A DNA stretch of 64,000 nucleotides from Planctomyces sp. GTDB lineage: Bacteria > Planctomycetota > Planctomycetia > Planctomycetales > Planctomycetaceae. The DNA lies in assembly GCA_019636235.1 (NCBI GenBank), contig JAHBXW010000004.1, positions 248,001 through 312,000 on the forward strand, given 5' to 3'. The notes beneath the pieces are model-generated. The model searched no databases, was not told where the DNA came from, and saw nothing but the letters and a program-made list of their open reading frames with translations. Shown one piece after another: positions 55,242-64,000 of the stretch. The position numbers and the translations under genes were made by a program. Numbering within the stretch: the first letter of the stretch is position 1; each line of letters starts with the position of its first letter.

Positions 55242-55353
55242 TTGCAAGGACGGCTTGAGCCAGCCGGGGGGCAATCGACCGGCCTTGTGAATCGGTGAAC
55301 GGCCGACGTCTGGGCCAGGTGTCACAAGGCTCGCAGGCGCGCTGATATCACGC

Positions 55354-55382
55354 TTTATCGAATCGCCATCGATCGATATATT
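55354..55382 (+). promoter_or_regulatory. Candidate promoter for second DUF1559 operon
   Basis: TATATT at 55377-55382 (five of six to the -10 consensus) lies 17 bases after TTTATC at 55354-55359 (weak -35). The 45-base stretch around it is unusually AT-rich for this genome and sits just upstream of the DUF1559 start at 55429. Confidence 0.35.
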
Positions 55383-55428
55383 AATCGCATCGCTGTGGCC
55401 ACGCGGGCTGATTTCTGGGAGGCGACGC

Positions 55429-56388
55429 ATGCAGCCGTCACGGAGGAGATGCGTTCGGCGGGCGGGGCTGACGATCACGGAGGTGCTCGTCGCCATTGGC
55501 ATCCTGGGACTGCTGGCCGCCCTCAGCATCCCCGCCGTTCAGACGTCCCGCGCGGCGTCCCGCCGCGTGCAGTGTCAGTCCCGGTTGAAACAGTTGGGGC
55601 TGGCGATGTCCAACATCGTCGACGCGGCCGGGGCGTTCCCCACATCCAACCAGCCGCATCCGCCGCTGTGGCGGATTCTGCCCTACCTCGACCGGGCCCC
55701 GCTGGCCGAAATGCTGATCGCCAATTCGCATGTCCACGGCGGCGGCGACCGGTCCATGTTCGACGTCTCGGACCTGGTCTGCCCCAGCGAAACCCTCGCG
55801 CGGAGCGACACCGGTCAGACGAACTACTTCCTGAATGACGGAACCCGGTTCCGCAGCCGGGACCCTTTCAACGGTTTCAAGATCGATCACAAGCAGGACG
55901 TCCGGCCGGCCGACATCACCGACGGCCTGTCGCAGACGGCCGCGATGTCGGAGCGGCTCGTCGGCAATATCCGCTATGACTGGCCGTCGAATGAGCAGAT
56001 GATGCGCGAGCCGCTCCGGTACTTCTTCTGGACTGAGAAACGTTACAAGAATCCGGACGAGGAGCCGCTGGCCGCCGAGCAATGCCGGAATCACCGCATC
56101 GCGGCGAGTCCGCAGACGCTGCAGATGAACACGGAGGACTTCAAGTATTCCGTAGGCGGTTACGACCACATGCAGCCGCCGAACCAGGCCGCCTGCTACA
56201 ACGGTCCCGAGGATCTGGAGATCGACACGTCGCTCCGGCTGGTCCCGGCCTCCAGCCTGCATCCGGGGGGAGTCAACGTGCTGATGGCCGACGGCAGCGT
56301 GCATTTCGTCAGCGGGGGCGTGGATGCCGTGGTCTGGAATGCGGCCGGCACGCGCAGCGGCAACGAGTCGTCCAGCCTGCCGTTCTGA
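55429..56388 (+). CDS. DUF1559 pseudopilin-like protein
   Basis: 319 residues with a short basic leader (MQPSRRRCVRRA) before GLTITEVLVAIGILGLLAALSIPAVQ, an orthodox prepilin-type helix starting after Gly13. The C-terminal signature SLHPGGVNVLMADGSVHFVSGGVDAVVWNA is intact. GGGAGG lies 7 bases upstream of the ATG. It is followed after 21 bases by a putative lipoprotein gene, repeating the gene order at 31521-33160. Role unknown; the pilin-like N-terminus implies membrane or surface assembly. Confidence 0.88.
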   Translation: MQPSRRRCVRRAGLTITEVLVAIGILGLLAALSIPAVQTSRAASRRVQCQSRLKQLGLAMSNIVDAAGAFPTSNQPHPPLWRILPYLDRAPLAEMLIANSHVHGGGDRSMFDVSDLVCPSETLARSDTGQTNYFLNDGTRFRSRDPFNGFKIDHKQDVRPADITDGLSQTAAMSERLVGNIRYDWPSNEQMMREPLRYFFWTEKRYKNPDEEPLAAEQCRNHRIAASPQTLQMNTEDFKYSVGGYDHMQPPNQAACYNGPEDLEIDTSLRLVPASSLHPGGVNVLMADGSVHFVSGGVDAVVWNAAGTRSGNESSSLPF

Positions 56389-56409
56389 CGTTTCAGGGAG
56401 GAATCGACG

Positions 56410-57039
56410 ATGCGCGCTCGGCCCCTGCTGCTGACGGTACTGGCTGTGCTGTCCGCGTCCTGCTCGAAGTCGACAAAGCCGACGCCGGCGGACGCTGAGC
56501 TGTTCGTCCGGGAGCTGGCGTTCCAGAGCTTGAATTCCGGCGAGCCGATCGACGGGCACGTGACGATCTCCCCCGGCAAAGGGTTCTTCGTGGAAGTGCG
56601 GATCGTTCCGCTGGAGGGCCTGCCGGAACGGTTCGCGGACCGGGACGTCAACCCGCTGCAGGAATGGCGGGTCCTGCTGAATGTCCATGCGCCCGGCGCC
56701 AGTCCGGACGATCGCAGCGCGGCGAAGATCGCCGGCCATCCGTTGCGGCCCCCGGGGTCGAAGCCCATGTCGTACAACCATGCGGGCACGGAGTGGCAGC
56801 GATCCCTGTTCGGGTTTCAGCATCCGCCGAAGTTCGAACGCCCGTGGGATGAGAACGTGCTGCGGATGTGGACCTTCTTCGCGGCGCCGAGCGTCGAACC
56901 GGGCGACTACGTGTGGGAGCTGGCGCTGGATCCGACGATGATCGTGCACTCGGCGGTGCGGTTTCAGCCGGGGCCGCCGATCGTGCTGAAGTCCGGAACG
57001 CTGACGGTGACGGCCGCTGAGGACGGACCGAAACAGTGA
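56410..57039 (+). CDS. Putative lipoprotein paired with DUF1559
   Basis: 209 residues. A classic lipoprotein signal (ARPLLLTVLAVLSASC, 3-18; lipobox LSASC, cleavage before Cys18) is followed by SKSTKP. The mature domain is beta-rich with FFVEVRIVPLEG and GDYVWELALDPTMI. CAGGGAGGAATC upstream provides a strong ribosome-binding site. It matches the position and CSK start of the lipoprotein at 32438-33160, suggesting a repeated two-gene cassette. The stop is 139 bases from the convergent histidine kinase gene. Confidence 0.75.
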   Translation: MRARPLLLTVLAVLSASCSKSTKPTPADAELFVRELAFQSLNSGEPIDGHVTISPGKGFFVEVRIVPLEGLPERFADRDVNPLQEWRVLLNVHAPGASPDDRSAAKIAGHPLRPPGSKPMSYNHAGTEWQRSLFGFQHPPKFERPWDENVLRMWTFFAAPSVEPGDYVWELALDPTMIVHSAVRFQPGPPIVLKSGTLTVTAAEDGPKQ

Positions 57040-57178
57040 GGCCCGTCGCCGAGCCGACGCACATCCGACCTGAGCCGAGAGGTTGATTCCCTCGGCCTCG
57101 TTGTCGGCTGACTTGGCGGACTGAAATCTGCGGAAAACAACGGCGGGCGCGAGTGCTTCACGTCCCGCGCTACGGCGT

Positions 57179-58777
57179 TCACGCCGCCTGGCGCTCTTCT
57201 TTCCGCGTGGCCGCCTCTTCGCTTGCCGGCAGCCGCAGCCGGAACGTGCTCCCCTTGCCCAGCCCCGCGCTCAAGGCCTCGAGCGTCCCGTGATGCTTTT
57301 CGACGATCGCGTGCGAGATCGACATCCCCAGGCCCGTTCCCTGGCCCGGCTCCTTGGTGCTGAAAAACGGGTCGAACACGTGGTCCAGCGTATCGGGCGT
57401 CATGCCGATGCCGGTGTCCGTGAACTTGATCTCGACGTCGTCCGGGCGGCAGGTGATCGAGATGTCCAGCCGGCCGTTCTCCCCCGTGGCCTGCAGCGCG
57501 TTCGCCACGAGATTCAGCACGACCTGTTTGATCTCCGGCCCGTTGCAGAAGGCCCGACAGGGGTCGTGCCGGTTGATCTCGATCGTTCGCGAGCGGTATT
57601 TCGCCACGTGCTTGAACATCCCCACAACCTCGTGGACGATCGCCGTCACGTCATACATCGCGCGTTCGCCGTCCCGTCCCCGCGCGAAGTCCAGCAGCTT
57701 CGACGTGATCTCCCGGCACCGCTTGGCCTCGCTCTGCAGCATCAGCAGATATTCGCGGACGATCTCCGCCTCCCCGGGAGGCAGATGGGCGGCGAGATCG
57801 TTCAGGCGGTAGTGCAGGCCGTCCGCCGCGCCGACGATCGCCGTCAACGGGTTGTTGATCTCGTGAGCGACGCCCGTCGCCAGCAGGCCGATGCCCGCCA
57901 GCCTCTCGCCGCGCACCTTCTGCAGCGTCCGGTCCTCGACTTCGCGATCCTTGTCGATCTCAATCGCCGCGCAGCGGTCCCGGATCCGCAGCAGCGACGT
58001 CTGCATCTGCGCCAGGTCGGCGATGCCGCAGGCGCCGCTTTCCGACTCATAGTTCCGGGCCGCCACGGCCATCAGGTTCCGCTTCAGCCCGCACAGCGGC
58101 TCCCATAACGCCCGTCGCAGATGGAAATGCAGCAGGCCCGTCGTCAGCAGGCCCAGCAGCCCGGCCAGAACGGCCATCTCGTACGACCGGCGCAGCCGCT
58201 CCCGCGCGTCGTTCAATTGATCGATCAGCCGCGACGTCGGGTCCAGCTTGGCCACCAGATCCATCGTCTTGAACACGTGCTCGCGAAAAGCGGCGATCGT
58301 CCGCGCCCGGCGCGGCAGGTCCGCCTCGTCCGACGGCGCCAGCGCATCGTGATTCGACAACTGGTCCAGCGTTTCGGAGATCGTCTTGAACACCGACGTC
58401 GTCCCGGCGTCCATCGATTGACGCCGGCGTCCGAGCGCCAGCAGCTCCTGCCAGCGCTGCCGTTCATCGTCGATGGCCCGGCGGACGTCCGTGATGGCCG
58501 TTGCGAAGCGGCTCCGGTGCTCCCGAGCCAGGCTCAATCGTTCCTCGACCGACAGCGGCCGGTCGGAATCGTCCTGCAGGAGTTTCAGCAGCCCGCAGAC
58601 CGCGGTCGTCATGGCCTCGCGGTGCGGAGCGGAACGCAGGCAGTTCTCGAGGCTGGCGACCGTCTTCTGGTGCCCGGTCGCCTGGCAGAGCGCCAAGACG
58701 CTCGCGACGGCCGTCAGCGCCAGCATCGCGGCCGGGATTCCCAGCCGGATCGATCGCAACGAACGCATCCAATTCAC
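57179..58777 (-). CDS. Membrane sensor histidine kinase
   Basis: 532 residues from a GTG at 58777 that has AGGGAGG upstream; a longer frame begins at 58810. Two transmembrane helices (about 12-31 and 200-219) enclose a helical sensor region, then a HAMP-like linker and the kinase core: H-box His305 (GVAHEINNPLTAIVGA), N-box NLVANALQA, G1 DTGIGMTPDTLDHVFDPFFSTKE and G2 GQGTGLGMSISHAIVEKH. It is of the NtrB/HATPase_c type. No response regulator is adjacent, so it may act on a distant regulator. Signal unknown. Confidence 0.85.
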   Translation of the reverse strand: MNWMRSLRSIRLGIPAAMLALTAVASVLALCQATGHQKTVASLENCLRSAPHREAMTTAVCGLLKLLQDDSDRPLSVEERLSLAREHRSRFATAITDVRRAIDDERQRWQELLALGRRRQSMDAGTTSVFKTISETLDQLSNHDALAPSDEADLPRRARTIAAFREHVFKTMDLVAKLDPTSRLIDQLNDARERLRRSYEMAVLAGLLGLLTTGLLHFHLRRALWEPLCGLKRNLMAVAARNYESESGACGIADLAQMQTSLLRIRDRCAAIEIDKDREVEDRTLQKVRGERLAGIGLLATGVAHEINNPLTAIVGAADGLHYRLNDLAAHLPPGEAEIVREYLLMLQSEAKRCREITSKLLDFARGRDGERAMYDVTAIVHEVVGMFKHVAKYRSRTIEINRHDPCRAFCNGPEIKQVVLNLVANALQATGENGRLDISITCRPDDVEIKFTDTGIGMTPDTLDHVFDPFFSTKEPGQGTGLGMSISHAIVEKHHGTLEALSAGLGKGSTFRLRLPASEEAATRKEERQAA

Positions 58778-58899
58778 AGTTCCGCCTCCCTGCATCCCTG
58801 GCAGGCACACTCTAGCCCATGCCGCCGGCCGAAGGAAACGGCGGTCCCGCGCCGCGACCTTTGCGGCCGCCGCTGCATGTGTACACGCTGCCCTGCCGG

Positions 58900-60210
58900 T
58901 CAGGCGGCCGGAGCCGGATCCCGTTTCATGCCCATCGGTTCGGGCGTGTCGGGCGTGATCGTCCGCCAGGTCTCGCCGTTCTCCCGCACTCGATCCCAGT
59001 CCGCGGCGGGCTGGTAGGCGAAATGCAGTTCCGGCGTCTCGATCGTCCGGCCCTTCTCGAACAGCGAGTGCATCGCGGCATCGAGCGCGCCGGTCGTCAT
59101 CAACGTCCGTTCCACCGGGTAGGGCGCCCGTTTCTCAACGATCAACACCTGGATCGCGTGCGCCAGCGCCCGGAACAGGCTGCGATTGTTCCACGGCCCC
59201 GGGTAGAACGCGCACGCCCGCGGGTCGGCCTCCCCGGCCACCTGGCAGGCGAAGTTCCAGCGGATGCCGCTGCTGCCGACCTTCAACACGACGCCCCGCA
59301 GGCCGTCGACGTACTCGACGAGAAAGCCGTGGTCGAGGTCCGCGAGCGGATCGTTCGGCGCCGCGACCCCCTGCGAGGCGTATTCCGCCCGCATCGCCGC
59401 CAGCGCCAGCTCGGGGGACCAGCGTCCGGCTCCGGCCTCCCCCCGCAACTGTTCGGCCGACAGCGCCGTCACCCGGGCAATGCCCGTCTCGCCCCCCGCG
59501 CGGGACTCGACAATCGACTGCAGCACCTCCAACCCGTGAAATCCATAGCGCTCCGCCGGTCCGCCATGAATCGAGACGGCCTCTTCGATGCGCGCTCCGT
59601 CCGGCAGTTCCAGTTCGGGAATCCGCTGTGCGAGCGGCACCGAGCTCCCCGCGAGAAACGGGAATTCCAGCTCGCGAGAGACGTCGACCATCTCCTTCGC
59701 CCAGTCGAAGCGGTAGGACAGATGCTTGTCGTTGAAGACCGGCACGCTGCGTCCCGATTTGCGGAACACGCCCGTGATGGCGTCGAAGAACTCCTTGCGG
59801 GGGTACATCTGCTGGCCCAGCTCATTCTCGGGATACTCCCCGTGCTCGCCGATGCTGACGACGCCGTCGACGGCGAGTTCCTGGCCGCCCAGGCAGAGGC
59901 AGTCCTCGATGGTGTCGTACAGCGGCAGTTTGTAGTCCGCTGCGATCTGGCGGAGCGTGTCGTTGGCGGGAAACTGGGCTCCGTAGAGGGCCACGGTTTC
60001 GACGAGCGGCTCCGTCAACTGTCCTGAAAACAGATACGGTTCGAGGAAATTCTCCAGCAGGACGTGGGCGTGGGACCGGTGAAAGCAGGCCGTAATGACG
60101 AAGGCGACTTTGGGGCGGGGGACCTGCCGGGCGTGGGCGAATGGCGTGCGGAGCAGGGGCAGCGACGCGGCGGCGGTCGCGAGAAAACGTCGGCGGGACA
60201 GCGAGAGCAT
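58900..60210 (-). CDS. Tat-exported conserved protein, unknown function
   Basis: 436 residues. The N-terminus LSRRRFLATAAASLPLLRTPFAHA is a textbook twin-arginine signal. The body has segments such as VAFVITACFHRSHAHVLLENFLEPYLF, DGVVSIGEHGEYPENELGQQMYPRKEFF and VYPFNDKH-like residues (VPVFNDKHLSYRFDWAKEMV), and a tail GALDAAMHSLFEKGRTIETPELHFAYQP. The phrases resemble oxidoreductase-associated proteins seen in planctomycetes, but no catalytic motif can be assigned. It starts opposite pilB, 359 bases away. It is probably transcribed alone. Confidence 0.65.
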   Translation of the reverse strand: MLSLSRRRFLATAAASLPLLRTPFAHARQVPRPKVAFVITACFHRSHAHVLLENFLEPYLFSGQLTEPLVETVALYGAQFPANDTLRQIAADYKLPLYDTIEDCLCLGGQELAVDGVVSIGEHGEYPENELGQQMYPRKEFFDAITGVFRKSGRSVPVFNDKHLSYRFDWAKEMVDVSRELEFPFLAGSSVPLAQRIPELELPDGARIEEAVSIHGGPAERYGFHGLEVLQSIVESRAGGETGIARVTALSAEQLRGEAGAGRWSPELALAAMRAEYASQGVAAPNDPLADLDHGFLVEYVDGLRGVVLKVGSSGIRWNFACQVAGEADPRACAFYPGPWNNRSLFRALAHAIQVLIVEKRAPYPVERTLMTTGALDAAMHSLFEKGRTIETPELHFAYQPAADWDRVRENGETWRTITPDTPEPMGMKRDPAPAA

Positions 60211-60569
60211 GGCAGGGCCTCTGGGTCGGCGGGCTCAGCGGGAGAGGAAGCGTCTCCGGGTGGCGGGAGAGGCCCGGCAGGGCCCCGGCCAAGATTCTCG
60301 ACGATCGCCCGCCGCAATCAAGGTCCGCAGGCCGTCCTGCGTCGGTCAGCGGCCGCATCCGCCCCAATCGGTTCCTCCCTCCCGGGCCTCCCCGAAGGGC
60401 CAAGTTTGGTCAAAGTCCATCCTTTCTTGCCGTGGCAGCGTGATTTAGACTGCGGGGGCTGGAGGGACATTCCGCGATGCGGCCACGACGGCGGTTTCGC
60501 GCAGGCGGATGGTCTTTCTCCCGCGCCATCCCCTCTCTGCACGCACTCGCCGCCGTAGGACACGTCTCG
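60211..60569. other. Divergent intergenic region before pilB
   Basis: No gene is supported in these 359 bases. An open frame extends pilB upstream to 60477, but its residues are not conserved. The region must hold the promoters of the Tat protein and pilB; no confident -35/-10 pair, repeat or RNA element is seen. Confidence 0.4.
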
Positions 60570-62261
<1,692 letters not shown>

Positions 62262-62311
62262 GACCAGCATCCGGCGATTTCGCACCCCGGCCACCACCCA
62301 GAGACTCCCGT

Positions 62312-63430
62312 ATGGCGCTGATTCAGATCGACAAGCTGCTGGAGACCGTCGTCCGCGAGAAGGCGAGCGACCTGCATATCACGACGGGCCAGCCGCCCGT
62401 CGTGCGCCTGGGGGGCCACATGGTCCGCCTGGAGACGAAATCGCTCGAGCCGGAGGACACGGTCTCGCTGATGAAGAGCGTGACGCCCGAGCGGAATCAG
62501 CAGGAGCTGCAGGAGGCGGGGGGCACCGACTTCGGCTTCGCCTTCGGAGATAAGGCCCGGTTCCGGGTGGCGGTGTTCAAGCAGCGCGGGCAGATCGGGA
62601 TGGTGCTGCGGCGGATTCCGAACGAGTTCCTGACGTTCGAGCAGCTGGGACTGCCGCCGGTGATCTCCGAGCTGATCACGCGGCCGCGCGGCCTGCTGCT
62701 GGTCACGGGGCCCACGGGGTCGGGCAAGACGACCTCGCTGGCCAGCATGATCAACTACCTGAACGAGACGACGGACCACCACATCATCACGATGGAGGAT
62801 CCGATCGAGTACTACCACAACCACAAGAAGTCGACGATCAACCAGCGGGAGATCGGGGTCGACGTGCCGAGCTTCCCGGAGGCGCTTCGCCGGGCCCTGC
62901 GAATGGACCCGGACGTGATCCTGGTGGGCGAGATGCGGGACCTGGAGACGATCGCGGCGGCCATCACTGCGGCCGAAACGGGCCACGTCGTGTTCGGCAC
63001 GCTGCACACCTCCAGCGCCCAGGGCACCGTGGACCGGATCATCGACGTGTTCCCCACGAACCAGCAGGAACAGATCCGGACCCAGCTGTCGACGTCGATC
63101 ATCGGAATTCTTTCGCAGGCGCTGCTCCCGCGCAAACCGAAGGGGCTGGTGGCGGCGTACGAGATGCTGGTCGTGACGCCGGCCATCGCCAACCTGATCC
63201 GCGAGGCGAAGACGTTCCGGATCAACTCGTCGATCCAGACCGGCCGGAAATACGGGATGCAGTTGCTCGACGACGCCCTGTTCAACCTGTGGCGGAACGG
63301 GCTCTGCGAGGAAAGGGACGTGATTCTGCGGTCGAACAACCCCGGCGAAATCAAGGCCCGCATCACGAACGCCAAGAAGGGCGTGTTCGACGAGGCGGAG
63401 GACGATGACGACGAGGACGACGACGAGTGA
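62312..63430 (+). CDS. pilT: Twitching motility/pilus retraction ATPase PilT
   Basis: 372 residues, a typical PilT length. The N-terminal PAS-like part (ASDLHITTGQPPVVRLGGHM) precedes Walker A GPTGSGKTTSL at 133-143, Walker B ILVGEMRD, AETGHVVFGTLHTSSA and the MLVVTPAI region. PilT depolymerises pili, powering retraction and twitching. The last 13 residues are almost all Asp/Glu, an unusual acidic tail. It follows pilB by 50 bases and precedes a third secretion ATPase by 238 bases, on the same strand. Confidence 0.92.
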   Translation: MALIQIDKLLETVVREKASDLHITTGQPPVVRLGGHMVRLETKSLEPEDTVSLMKSVTPERNQQELQEAGGTDFGFAFGDKARFRVAVFKQRGQIGMVLRRIPNEFLTFEQLGLPPVISELITRPRGLLLVTGPTGSGKTTSLASMINYLNETTDHHIITMEDPIEYYHNHKKSTINQREIGVDVPSFPEALRRALRMDPDVILVGEMRDLETIAAAITAAETGHVVFGTLHTSSAQGTVDRIIDVFPTNQQEQIRTQLSTSIIGILSQALLPRKPKGLVAAYEMLVVTPAIANLIREAKTFRINSSIQTGRKYGMQLLDDALFNLWRNGLCEERDVILRSNNPGEIKARITNAKKGVFDEAEDDDDEDDDE

Positions 63431-63668
63431 TCCGTCGTCGCACGGCGTCGCGGCGGATGGTACTCTGAAGTCCCGGTCCGCACGGCGGCGGCCCGCCCCC
63501 CGGCGGTCAGCGAAATGAACGTCCAGCGCGTCCCCGTTCGGCTCGGCGGGACGCGGCGTTTGATGCCGAGCCGTTTCGGCCGTTGCCCGTCCGGGCGCGG
63601 CCGGTCGCCGGTTCCGGCGGCTCCCTGGTCCCCGCGGCGTTCCGCCGCAGCATGTCGAGACGCACTTC

Positions 63669-64000
63669 ATGGCCCAACGCAGGCTCGGTCAGATTCTCGT
63701 CGATCTCGGCTACCTCAACGAGGACCAGCTGTGGGATGTCCTCGAGGAGCAGAAGCAGGCGCCAGGCGAGGTCATCGGCCAGGTGGCCGTGCGGATGGGG
63801 CTCGTCACCCAGGACCAGGTGACCGAGGCGCTGGCCGAGCAGTGGGGCATGCCGGTCGTCAATCTCGACGAGACCAACATCCCCCCCAAGGTGCTGGAAC
63901 TCGTCCCGGAGACGATGGCCAGCATCTACAAGATCATGCCCATCTCGCTGAAGGACAACGTCCTGACGGTGGCGATGGCCGATCCGCAGAACGTCGCGGC
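63669..64000 (+). CDS. PilB/GspE-type ATPase, N-terminal part (runs off the window)
   Basis: The first 110 codons of a gene that continues past the right edge. The protein begins MAQRRLGQILVDLGYLNEDQLWDVLEEQKQ and continues with an MshEN-like module (VAVRMGLVTQDQVTEALAEQWGMPVVNLDETNIPPKVLELVPETMASIYKIMPI), the N-terminal domain of PilB/GspE. The ATPase domain is not in the window. It would be the third secretion-type ATPase gene in a row and suggests a larger pilus or secretion operon downstream. Confidence 0.75.
   Translation, partial: MAQRRLGQILVDLGYLNEDQLWDVLEEQKQAPGEVIGQVAVRMGLVTQDQVTEALAEQWGMPVVNLDETNIPPKVLELVPETMASIYKIMPISLKDNVLTVAMADPQNVA

Overview
The window is high-GC bacterial DNA, roughly two thirds G+C by eye, with gene content typical of the Planctomycetes (order Planctomycetales). 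The markers are three DUF1559 pseudopilin-like proteins, a Tat-exported DUF1501 protein, a planctomycete-type membrane-bound dehydrogenase with a CxxCH heme site, a DUF1080 lipoprotein, squalene-cyclase-like secreted toroids and an FhcB/FwdB-type C1-transfer subunit. About 50 protein genes and one tRNA-His are supported. Genes sit on both strands in short operons. Species cannot be assigned from the sequence alone.

Layout. 1-15.7 kb: a toroid/beta-helix protein cut by the window edge, a metallopeptidase-like protein with a metallophosphoesterase, a beta-propeller coupled to a rhomboid protease, a small zinc-ribbon protein, a DUF1501 protein, a second toroid, bioD and a TrmH-type methyltransferase, tRNA-His, and a DUF488 protein. 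16.2-20 kb: two-subunit 2-oxoacid:ferredoxin oxidoreductase (korA, korB) and a membrane protein. 20.3-26.6 kb: a TolB-like propeller, then a same-strand run of polysaccharide deacetylase, an ATP-grasp/low-molecular-weight tyrosine phosphatase fusion, a methyltransferase and a class V aminotransferase. 26.7-35 kb: a CPA2 antiporter divergent from an M29 aminopeptidase, small secreted proteins around a DUF1559/lipoprotein pair, a methyltransferase and ruvC. 35-45 kb: the very large heme-binding dehydrogenase, a hydroxypyruvate-isomerase-like protein, a wax-synthase-like MBOAT, a TPR protein and an exported PHP-type hydrolase. 45-50 kb: fhcB, a single-domain response regulator, a divergent enolase-family protein behind an APH-type kinase, and a Gly/Met-repeat protein. 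50-64 kb: a DUF1080 lipoprotein, a GT2 glycosyltransferase, two more DUF1559 genes, a histidine kinase, a Tat protein, and pilB, pilT and the start of another PilB/GspE-like gene.

Most notable points: (i) an enolase-fold protein that keeps its metal ligands but has lost the catalytic His (Ala386) and swapped a catalytic Glu for Asp183, in an apparent operon with a small-molecule kinase, which suggests a 'phosphorylate then dehydrate' pathway on an unknown substrate; (ii) a one-chain ATP-grasp plus tyrosine phosphatase protein in a four-gene cluster; (iii) an fhcB gene with no C1-pathway partners nearby that retains its Fe-S and active-site cysteines. Functions come from motifs and family knowledge read by eye; no database search was possible.
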